NCBI GenBank assembly: GCA_018831195.1
Contig: JAHJDP010000093.1
Span: 1-52,179 of the forward strand
Direction of reading: 5' to 3'
Length of the DNA: 52,179 nucleotides
Source of the DNA: Candidatus Eisenbacteria bacterium
GTDB taxonomy: Bacteria; Eisenbacteria; RBG-16-71-46; CAIMUX01; JAHJDP01
The notes under the pieces are model-generated. The model saw nothing but the letters and a program-made list of their open reading frames with translations, had not been told where the DNA came from and did no database searches. Shown here in pieces: positions 33,886 to 41,678 of this stretch (position 1 is the first letter of the stretch; every line of letters begins with the position of its first letter). Both the position numbers and the translations under genes were made by a program.

Positions 33886-35874
33886 TCACCTTGTTCCATA
33901 AAGAGATTCGTCGGCCTGCTCTTGAAGCGCCTTGACGACCTCCTGCAGCTCGGGGATCAGACCGGAGGGTATCATCCGTTTCTCAATTTTGAGCTCACCG
34001 TGCAGATGGAGGGACGGACCCTTTGCTTCCCATTCCAGTGTTGCAGCGCCCATCTCGGCTTTTCTGTCAAGGTTCTCCGGCGGCTCAATTTTGAAGCCGT
34101 CGGGCAATGTTATCTTTTCTTCGATCTGGATCAATTGGGGGGCCCAGAGAAAGAGGTCGTGTTCACGGGTCGGTTCGATGGGAACCGCGGCAAACCGCGA
34201 CCAAGCGGGGTTGTGGGCCAGCAGAGTGAGAGATGGGGAGCTGAAGATAATATCCTTTCCAATGAAATCGGCGTAGCCGGGGATAGCGTATTTGATTTCA
34301 ATGCTCATATCTCCCGAGAAATCCCGATGATCCCCGAGTGTATAATCACTGATGATGATCCGGTCAGAGAGTTGGCCGAAACGTCGTTCCAAAGACTGTT
34401 TCAAATCACGCTTTAATTGACCTGCCACTAAATTTCTTAGTCCTCCGTCGGAAATGCCACGGCCGGAAATTTTGAAAACGCCATTTAGAGACCCATCCTT
34501 TGAGATCCGAGCTTCATTCCGTACAGTGAGGAGGTTCTCAGCCGGATCAAAAGCCGGGATGATGCTCAATCCGTCACCCTCTGGATTTCCGATGACATAG
34601 TTTTGTTCACCTTCCCAGCGGCTCCAAATCGGGCGGTTCCATGGAGCCCAGGTTGGATCCAGCATGATCGTTTCGCCCTTCTCCGTTTCAAGGGCGACCA
34701 CGCAATGATTAAACTGATCGGCCGGAAGATCTTCCACCCTTGAACCGGCCATTGTCATCGCGGCATAGGTTTTAAACCCGGCGGATCGCAGCATTGTCAC
34801 GAGCATGCCAGCGATATCCTTGCAGACACCGCACCGGTCTTGAAAGGTCATCGAGCTTGGATGAATTGTATATCCTTCGCCGGCGCCCATATTCAGGCCG
34901 CTATAACGGATGTTCTGCGCAACCCAGTGGAGGAGTAGAGCCATTTTATCTTCATCGCTTTGAGCGGCGGAAACGATGTCTTGTACTTTGGCGTCGATCT
35001 CCGGTGTTGATTCAAAGACCCACTCATTTGTTTCATAAAACCAGCGGCTCTTATCTTCCCAATTTTCAACGGTAGCCATGACCACTTTGGGGACGAAATC
35101 GCTGAGATCGGGCATTCGGGATTCATAAGTAACGGCGGAAATCCTCTCGCTCCAGAATCGGTAGATGAAAGCTTCGTCCGTGAATCGGAGGCTGCTCATC
35201 AAATCGCCATTATACATTGAATATTGCAGAGGTTTATCGCGAGGCAACCGGACCTCATAAACTTTCTCAACCATGGGAAGGTCGCCTTGAAATAAAACGA
35301 CGTCATAGAAGTGGCCTCGCATGGGAGGGATGTAGAGGCTGTCTTCCGAGGCGACAGGGGTGAAGGACGACGGCTCCTCTGTGAGATAGGCTATTTGGAA
35401 GCCTTTCATATATGTTAAGATTTCCACCGCGTCTCCCGGCATCAGCCGGGGAAGACCCAAGACCTTCATTCTTCCACCCCAATATATGAGGTCGGCCGGT
35501 GCGGTGACGTCAACCGCCGTTTCTGGATCAACATCAATTGTGGTGGAGTCTGCGTGGTATATGCGGACACTGCGAATTTCAATGATATTGGAGCTGGTAT
35601 CATAATCAAAACGAAGAGCCCGGGTGGCCACGGCGCCGGCAGGTTTCAATATTTTAATGAATTGATGATGATATCTGTGACTTAATCCACTCTCCTCAAC
35701 CTCGATCGTCGTTCGATCAAAGAGCAGAATGCGATCAGCCTCTTCAAAAATCGGGTCGGATGGTTCAGACATAAGGGCCAGTGCATCGGGCGATGGTATG
35801 TTCGCAGGTGGGTCAATGGCATGAACGCTCCCGCAGAAAAGTGTAAGGGCGAGAATCACGAACAAAAACCGCAT
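33886..35874 (-). CDS. DUF3857 and transglutaminase-like domain protein
   Basis: AAGGAG lies a few bases before the ATG. The 662-residue product has a signal peptide (1-19), a DUF3857 domain (about 45-230; LSHRYHHQFIKIL, VRIYHADSTTIDV, LPRLMPGDAVEI) and a transglutaminase-like core (about 290-440) with an intact Cys-His-Asp set: CGVCKD, FNHCVVAL and LDPTW. A beta-rich C-terminal domain follows. Cores of this kind act as cysteine proteases or transpeptidases in the envelope; substrates in this family are unknown. Second gene of a minus-strand operon (creatininase, this gene, degenerate homologue); the gap upstream is 40 nt and the next gene begins within 10 nt. Confidence 0.88.
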   Translation of the reverse strand: MRFLFVILALTLFCGSVHAIDPPANIPSPDALALMSEPSDPIFEEADRILLFDRTTIEVEESGLSHRYHHQFIKILKPAGAVATRALRFDYDTSSNIIEIRSVRIYHADSTTIDVDPETAVDVTAPADLIYWGGRMKVLGLPRLMPGDAVEILTYMKGFQIAYLTEEPSSFTPVASEDSLYIPPMRGHFYDVVLFQGDLPMVEKVYEVRLPRDKPLQYSMYNGDLMSSLRFTDEAFIYRFWSERISAVTYESRMPDLSDFVPKVVMATVENWEDKSRWFYETNEWVFESTPEIDAKVQDIVSAAQSDEDKMALLLHWVAQNIRYSGLNMGAGEGYTIHPSSMTFQDRCGVCKDIAGMLVTMLRSAGFKTYAAMTMAGSRVEDLPADQFNHCVVALETEKGETIMLDPTWAPWNRPIWSRWEGEQNYVIGNPEGDGLSIIPAFDPAENLLTVRNEARISKDGSLNGVFKISGRGISDGGLRNLVAGQLKRDLKQSLERRFGQLSDRIIISDYTLGDHRDFSGDMSIEIKYAIPGYADFIGKDIIFSSPSLTLLAHNPAWSRFAAVPIEPTREHDLFLWAPQLIQIEEKITLPDGFKIEPPENLDRKAEMGAATLEWEAKGPSLHLHGELKIEKRMIPSGLIPELQEVVKALQEQADESLYGTR

Positions 35875-35914
35875 TATTTCTCCTTCCGCCCGGAGGCGGT
35901 CTCCGGGATCGACT

Positions 35915-36646
35915 TCATCGTTGCGTCGTATCCCATCCTGTCATGATATTGCGGATGATCTCTTCCATCCGATGGAGGATGCGATCTGCAAAGGCTGTAC
36001 ATTTATCTTCCGTCAAACGGGCAAAGTCGACGGGTGATTCCGGATGGTCATAGATGATGACGGGTCTCGGGGTCGGTATGGCCGTGACTCCCTTGAAACG
36101 GTAGTAGGCCGGAACCGCTTTTTGTGGAAGGTGATTTCGGATTTCGGGATGCAGGCCGAGGAGAAGCCCCATCTCGTCTATGCCGGCATGCCCCATGCCG
36201 CCCTCACCGAAGATCTCGACGGCATCGGGTTGCCCCTCGAACCACCAATCAATAACCGCGACATAGAGATTGATCTCTCGAAACAGGCGACCTGCGGCTT
36301 TCTCCAGGGTCGCCGTATTGCCTCCATGTCCATTAATGACCAAGAGCCTCTTCAGACCGTGCCGGGCAAGCGAACGGCCCAATTCAAAGAGAAACGAATC
36401 GAGAACTGCTTCGCTCAATGAACATCCGCCGGGGTAGGCCAGCAGGGATCCCGTAATCCCATACGGCATCAGCGGAAGGGTCGGCAATTCCAGCCGTGTC
36501 GAAAGATGCCGGCACAGAGCTTCGGGGATCAGGTTGTCGGTTCCTACCGGGCCGCCATTGTGGGCTTCTATTGTCCCGATCGGGAGGAGCGCCGTTTCAA
36601 AGGGGTGGCGGGCATGATCACCGGTTGACAAATTCTGCCATTCCAT
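35915..36646 (-). CDS. Creatininase family amidohydrolase
   Basis: The start at 36646 follows GGAAGG by seven bases; a longer reading to 36721 has no such site. The 243-residue product shows the family's metal and active-site blocks: PIGTIEAHNGGPVGTDN, YPGGCSLSE, INGHGGNTAT, and GMGHAGIDEMG. Known members hydrolyse creatinine or cyclic amides such as formamidopyrimidines, or act in cofactor synthesis (MftE peptidase). Which applies here is open; no mycofactocin genes are in the window. First gene of the operon with two transglutaminase-like genes, though it lacks a signal peptide and so is cytoplasmic. Confidence 0.9.
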   Translation of the reverse strand: MEWQNLSTGDHARHPFETALLPIGTIEAHNGGPVGTDNLIPEALCRHLSTRLELPTLPLMPYGITGSLLAYPGGCSLSEAVLDSFLFELGRSLARHGLKRLLVINGHGGNTATLEKAAGRLFREINLYVAVIDWWFEGQPDAVEIFGEGGMGHAGIDEMGLLLGLHPEIRNHLPQKAVPAYYRFKGVTAIPTPRPVIIYDHPESPVDFARLTEDKCTAFADRILHRMEEIIRNIMTGWDTTQR

Positions 36647-36764
36647 AGGGACACCTTCCAAGGTTATCGGTTCGTTTGATATGGGAAACCCGCCAAGAGA
36701 CGCATCCACAGAGGTTCCCATCCGAAGGTTCGGTTGGAACGGAGTCTATAGGGAAAGAAAGCGA

Positions 36765-36798
36765 CCGGCAAGTCCGGAGCATTAAACTCTCTTGCCGG
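36765..36798. other. Inverted repeat in the divergent region before the M16C gene
   Basis: CCGGCAAG (36765-36772) and CTTGCCGG (36791-36798) are perfect 8-nt inverted arms separated by 18 nt, between the divergent creatininase and M16C genes. It could be an operator or a leader hairpin. A smaller one, CCGAAGGTTCGG, lies at 36722-36733. Confidence 0.35.
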
Positions 36799-36925
36799 CC
36801 GGTGGTATGGGATATGATGGGTGTGGAAGCTGTTTCAGAATTCCGCCCATGGATCGCAACAGCCCGAACGCCGGATCGTATACTCCAGAGAGTCCCCGAA
36901 TCTCTTCAGTCGAAGGAAAGGATGG

Positions 36926-39900
36926 ATGGCGATGACCTTTCGTATGTTATGGAACGCCTTTTTGTTCCTTGGGATGTGTCTCTTCCCCGCTTGTCAAAAT
37001 AATCCCTCAACGGAGTTGCGGCTGGAAGATCTCGAACCGGATCAGTCGGTGAATGGCTTCAGGGTCCTGAATCTCTATGAGGATGGCTCTGAGCAGATCC
37101 TCGGCGCCCGCTTTATAAACGAGAAAAGCGGTTTTCTGGTCGATTTTCTGCGCATTCAGTCGGTTCCGCAGGGCTTCATGTGGGTTAAGTCCATTCCCTT
37201 GAGCGATCGAGGCGAACCCCATGCTTGCGAACACCTGCTTCTTGGGAAGGGCAAGCAGGGGAGATATGTCGCCGCCTTGGAGGATATGACCCTGGGCAGC
37301 AGTTCCGCTTGGACGAGTCAAATCACCACCGTCTACCACTTCAACACCCTTGCCGGAGAAGACGGCTTTTACTCTACTCTGGAGGCGCGTCTCAAGGCCC
37401 TGCTCGCCCCATCCTTCACTGATGAGGAGATCCGCCGGGAAGTCTGCCATATCGGGGTTTCCGATGATCCGGCCGATGGGCGGTTGACCTTGGAAGAAAA
37501 GGGCACCGTCTACACCGAGATGATCAGCTCGTTTGAGGGGCCCGGGTATCCTCTCTGGGGGACCATGAGCGATCTCCTTTATGGCAAAGATCATCCGTTG
37601 GCCAACAGCGCCGGAGGGCATCCTGACTCCATGCGAACCATGGTTCCCAAGGATTTGAGGGATTTCCACAGGGAGTGTTATCATCTCAGCAATATGGGGA
37701 TGATTGTCGCCATTCCGTCCGACATGGATCTGTCTTCCTTTTTGAATCGAACGGGTGGACTTCTGGAGAGATGCCAGCCCGGCTCCGATTCAAGCCCAAC
37801 CCCTGGGATCGGTTTTGTCGACCTGCCGCCGCCGAGCCCTTCGGCTCAACCGGGTCATATAGAGATCATTCCCTACGCCAGCGAAAACCCTGAAGACAGA
37901 GGGCGCATTCTCTACGGCTGGCAGCCGGATCTTGAATACGATAACTTCGAAAGTTTTCTGTTGGATCACTTCCTGGATGCCTTTGCCGGCGGCTCCGATT
38001 CCAATCTCTATGATCTCTTTATCAATTCCCAAACCCGCACGATGGATATCGGGGCCACCGGCACCTTTGGATACAATAGTGCCGAGCCGGGCCATCCGAT
38101 CTTCTTCGGGATATCGGGGGTAGAGAATGGGTACATCACTGAAAAGTCACTGGCTGAGATTCGGAATCTGATGGTCAACGAGGTTCAGAAGCTCGCCTCG
38201 TTTGAAGACAATTCGGAGGATCTGAGAAAATTCAATGACCGCGTCGCGAGCCTCCTGGATCAAAGCGCCAAGGGCTATGAACGGAGCCTCAACTCGCCTC
38301 CGATGTTCGGTTACCGGCGGGGAACTGCGGGCCGCTGGCAATCTTATCTGGAGTTCCTTGAACGTGAGGGGGGATTCAGAAAGTCACTTGTACTAAAAAA
38401 TCATTTTGCTCACGCACGGCAGCTCTTGGATTCGAAAGCAAACTTCTGGCGGAGCTATATCGATCATTGGAAGCTGATCTCAATGCAGCCGGTGTCCGTC
38501 GGTGTCTATCCTGATGCCGGCGTATTGAAAAAAGCTTCACTTGAGAAAGAGCAACGTCTTGCCTCGATCTTGGCGGATTTTAAAAAGAAATATGGCACGC
38601 AGAATGAACAAGAAGCCATCGCCGCCTATAAAAGCGAATTTGACAAGAATAGCGAAGCGCTGGAATTGCTGGCGGCGGAGGAAGAAATCCCCAAATTTAT
38701 CGACAATCCCCCGCTGACCCTCGATGACCAGTTGGATTATCAGGTGATTCAATTGCCGGGTGGCATCGAGTTGGTGGCTTCAACATTTGAGAACATGACC
38801 TTTTCAACCGTGGGATTGGCGCTGAAAATGGATGTCGTCCCGGAATCCCATCTGGTGTATCTGCCCCTGCTGCCCAGCATTATAACGGAGATCGGCGTTG
38901 AGAAAGATGGGAGAATCGTTCCCTATACTGAGATGATGGAGCGTCTTCGCAGGGAGGTCATGAATTACAACGCCCATTATGATGTCGGGCGGGAAACGGG
39001 GCGGATTGAATTGGTTCTGGATGGGGGCGCGGGTGATCCCGAGGAGATCGTTTCCCTCTTGGAATGGATGGAAGCATCGCTCTACGCTCCCTATCTGAAC
39101 GTGGAGAACCTTCCGCGGTTAAGGGATATAGTGGATCAATCACTCGTCAGCCTCCGCGGAATGATGCAGGGAGGGGAAGAATCGTGGGTTGATGATCCCG
39201 CGAATGCCTATCGTTTCCAAGACAACCCCCTTTATCTTTCAACCCGGTCATTCCTGACGAGGGCACATCATTTCCAGAAACTGCAGTGGCTGTTGCGGGA
39301 TGCGGGAACCGAGGATGAGAGTCGGATGATCGCGCAGTTCTTGGACGACCTCCGCCGTGACGGCGATGGAAAGAGCCGAGATGAGCTTCTGAAACTGCTA
39401 CAAGCGTCGACGATACCTTCTGATACGGATTACTGCCGCAAAACGTGTACGAAGATAGTTGAAACCCTGCAAGCCTGCCTGCCCGATAGTCCCGACGCAG
39501 ATCTTGAGAATGACTGGCGCTATGTCTGCGATCAAATCAAAGAAGATCTAGCAGCACCTCCGCAGGCGGCGCTTGATGGTCTGAATGAAGTGATGGAGTT
39601 GCTTCTTCGGACGGATAATGCGCGCTTCTATATGATCTCCAATACCGCGAATCGGGAAGGGAGTATTGAGCGTCTGAAGGAGTTTGCGGGAAAGCTGGAT
39701 GATCAAACATCCTCCATCCGGCAAACGTACAGTTCTCGTATGAATATCTTTGAGCGACTCGCGAAACGCGAGAATCTGACGGAACGGCCGGTTTATGTCG
39801 GATTGATCAACAAGAACACGCGGAATGGTACGCTGGTTTTCTCAGCTGCAAACACGGCCATCTGGAATCCGGAAGAGGAGTCAATCCTGGATTGTTTAAC

Positions 39901-40477
39901 CGGCCGGCTTTATGGCGGCAGCGGCGGACATGGGCTCTTCATGAAAACCTGGGCTGCAGGTCTCGCTTACAGCAATGGGTATGGTTACGGGTCCCAGAGC
40001 GGCCGGGTCAGCTACTACGCCGAACGATGTCCCGATGTGGCGCAAACGATGCGATTCGTCGTAGATATTTTGAAGAATGCTGAAATCGATGAAAAACTCA
40101 TGGAATACGCCGTCGCCGGAAGCTTCAGTGGATCACGGGCGGCCGGGCCTTATGAGACAAGAGGCATCGCCATGGCTTCGGATTTGGTGGATCACTTCGG
40201 TCCTGAGGTGGTTAACCGATACCGGCAAGCCGTCTTGGATGCCCGCAAGATTCCCGATCTTGCCGGGAAGCTGAATCAGCGAATGGAAAGGGTCTATGGA
40301 CAGGTGCTGGCAGGCTACGGCCCGAAGCTAAAAGAAAGTCGCGACGGCGTTTTCTTCCTCATCGGACCCGATGAGCAGTTCGCCTCACTAGAGGAGTATA
40401 TCGCCACCGCGGAAGAGCCCCAATCCGTTCATAAGCTCTACCCCAGGGATTTTTGGCTTGTCGGCGGCAACGATTAA
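36926..40477 (+). CDS. M16C family zinc metalloprotease, probable lipoprotein
   Basis: The ATG at 36926 is preceded by AAGGAAAGG; the open frame upstream to 36821 gives no signal peptide. The 1183-residue product has a leader (MLWNAFLFLGMCLFPAC) that could be a lipoprotein signal with Cys near residue 22. The inverted zinc motif is His99-Ala-Cys-Glu102-His103, with a distal Glu in KGTVYTEM (Glu198) or just before it, as in PreP and Cym1-type M16C enzymes. Words such as YPLWGTMSDLLYG, HPLANSAGG and FHRECYHLSNMGMIV are typical, as is the long helical linker in the middle. The second half-pair ends in NSQTGR-like segments (YGYGSQSGRVSYYAERC). The family degrades peptides of up to about 70 residues. 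It is likely anchored in the envelope. Confidence 0.9.
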   Translation: MAMTFRMLWNAFLFLGMCLFPACQNNPSTELRLEDLEPDQSVNGFRVLNLYEDGSEQILGARFINEKSGFLVDFLRIQSVPQGFMWVKSIPLSDRGEPHACEHLLLGKGKQGRYVAALEDMTLGSSSAWTSQITTVYHFNTLAGEDGFYSTLEARLKALLAPSFTDEEIRREVCHIGVSDDPADGRLTLEEKGTVYTEMISSFEGPGYPLWGTMSDLLYGKDHPLANSAGGHPDSMRTMVPKDLRDFHRECYHLSNMGMIVAIPSDMDLSSFLNRTGGLLERCQPGSDSSPTPGIGFVDLPPPSPSAQPGHIEIIPYASENPEDRGRILYGWQPDLEYDNFESFLLDHFLDAFAGGSDSNLYDLFINSQTRTMDIGATGTFGYNSAEPGHPIFFGISGVENGYITEKSLAEIRNLMVNEVQKLASFEDNSEDLRKFNDRVASLLDQSAKGYERSLNSPPMFGYRRGTAGRWQSYLEFLEREGGFRKSLVLKNHFAHARQLLDSKANFWRSYIDHWKLISMQPVSVGVYPDAGVLKKASLEKEQRLASILADFKKKYGTQNEQEAIAAYKSEFDKNSEALELLAAEEEIPKFIDNPPLTLDDQLDYQVIQLPGGIELVASTFENMTFSTVGLALKMDVVPESHLVYLPLLPSIITEIGVEKDGRIVPYTEMMERLRREVMNYNAHYDVGRETGRIELVLDGGAGDPEEIVSLLEWMEASLYAPYLNVENLPRLRDIVDQSLVSLRGMMQGGEESWVDDPANAYRFQDNPLYLSTRSFLTRAHHFQKLQWLLRDAGTEDESRMIAQFLDDLRRDGDGKSRDELLKLLQASTIPSDTDYCRKTCTKIVETLQACLPDSPDADLENDWRYVCDQIKEDLAAPPQAALDGLNEVMELLLRTDNARFYMISNTANREGSIERLKEFAGKLDDQTSSIRQTYSSRMNIFERLAKRENLTERPVYVGLINKNTRNGTLVFSAANTAIWNPEEESILDCLTGRLYGGSGGHGLFMKTWAAGLAYSNGYGYGSQSGRVSYYAERCPDVAQTMRFVVDILKNAEIDEKLMEYAVAGSFSGSRAAGPYETRGIAMASDLVDHFGPEVVNRYRQAVLDARKIPDLAGKLNQRMERVYGQVLAGYGPKLKESRDGVFFLIGPDEQFASLEEYIATAEEPQSVHKLYPRDFWLVGGND

Positions 40478-40490
40478 AAAGTAACAATCA

Positions 40491-40526
40491 GCGGCCGGAA
40501 TCTCACTCTGTCGGGATCCCGGCCGC
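40491..40526. terminator. GC-rich hairpin between convergent M16C and SGNH genes
   Basis: GCGGCCGG (40491-40498) and CCGGCCGC (40519-40526) are perfect inverted arms 20 nt apart. The right arm lies within the last codons of the SGNH hydrolase gene. It may act as a two-way terminator, but no T-run follows on either strand. Confidence 0.4.
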
Positions 40527-41642
40527 ATCATCTTCCAGAGCATAGTCATTGATATTAATAAAGCCGCCTCGCGCAAAACCCATAAAGATCTGCTTTCCAA
40601 TCTCTACATGCCCCGGCGCATTGGGATGTATACCGTCCTTGCCGAAGAGGGAACTCTTATCGGGGATGTTGTCGAAAATCGCGGCGCAATCAACGAGGAG
40701 ATTCCCCGTATTGCGGGCGACTTCGCGAACGACATGATTGTATTCAGAGTGAATCTTGAGAAGAGAAGCCTTGTCGATTATAAAACCATCGTTTACAAGA
40801 TTATCCGGAACATCGGTCCATTGTGCGTATGCAGCGGGAGCCGTGATGAGGACGACCTGTGTTCCTCGTCTTTTCGCACATGCAATAATCCGCTCAAGAT
40901 TCTGCCTGTAGTCCTCGCGCTCCACGCGGTGTAAAGGCGACTTTGCCTCCGACCCGGCTGCTTTGCGGATTGAAACGCTGAGGCGCAGCAAAGCCTGCAA
41001 TATTCGCACTTTGGAAGCGGTGTCGAGGATGAATTGAGTGGATTTTGACGGTAATATTTGGTCTTTGTCCTGAAAATGCCGGGCCAGCCAGTGATCATTC
41101 CAGCCGAAATAGACCGTTATGATATCCGGTTTGAGATTGGTCAATTCAGTTTCATATAGCCGCAATCCCTGAAAACTCGAATAGCCGGGGACACCGGTAT
41201 TGATGACCTCATATTTCAACCCGCTGTCATTTTTATTGAGGAACTGCTGGAGCGCGGTGGTATACGAGAAGGCGGCCCTCAGGCCGAAAGTGCAGGATCC
41301 GCCCAGGGCGATGATCCGAGTGGTCCCCTCGGGTTTATCGGTTGTGAATTCCCCGCCCCGGTATCCATGTCCATTGGTCTGTAACGCCGGATTGTTCGCT
41401 CTGAGACGCCAAAACAGATGATCATCCGGAATAAAATCGTACTGCCCTTTGTGTCTTTCCGGGTATTTGTACTTATCGTCGGCGAATTGTATATAACGGG
41501 GAATATTGTGATACTCGAATCCGGCGACACGCAATCCGATTTCAACAATAAGAAGAACAAGAAGAGTGGCCGTGATGGTGAAAAGGATAGACATGCCCCG
41601 GGATGGGTGCGTCTTTGCGGTTGACTTATTCTGGGGAACCAT
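40503..41642 (-). CDS. Membrane-anchored SGNH/GDSL hydrolase
   Basis: GGGAG lies nine bases before the ATG. The 379-residue product has one N-terminal membrane helix (ILFTITATLLVLLIVEIGL) and an SGNH esterase domain: block I GGSCTFG (nucleophile Ser), block II NTGVPGYSS, block III YFGWNDHW and block V DGIHPNAPGH (Asp and His). The active site would face the periplasm. Such enzymes remove or transfer acyl groups on polysaccharides or lipids; the substrate is unknown. It starts 36 nt behind the stop of the BNR-repeat gene on the same strand, so the two may be co-transcribed. Confidence 0.9.
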   Translation of the reverse strand: MVPQNKSTAKTHPSRGMSILFTITATLLVLLIVEIGLRVAGFEYHNIPRYIQFADDKYKYPERHKGQYDFIPDDHLFWRLRANNPALQTNGHGYRGGEFTTDKPEGTTRIIALGGSCTFGLRAAFSYTTALQQFLNKNDSGLKYEVINTGVPGYSSFQGLRLYETELTNLKPDIITVYFGWNDHWLARHFQDKDQILPSKSTQFILDTASKVRILQALLRLSVSIRKAAGSEAKSPLHRVEREDYRQNLERIIACAKRRGTQVVLITAPAAYAQWTDVPDNLVNDGFIIDKASLLKIHSEYNHVVREVARNTGNLLVDCAAIFDNIPDKSSLFGKDGIHPNAPGHVEIGKQIFMGFARGGFININDYALEDDAAGIPTE

Positions 41643-41678
41643 ATTTATGACTCCCTTTTGTATGAATCCATAGGGAGC

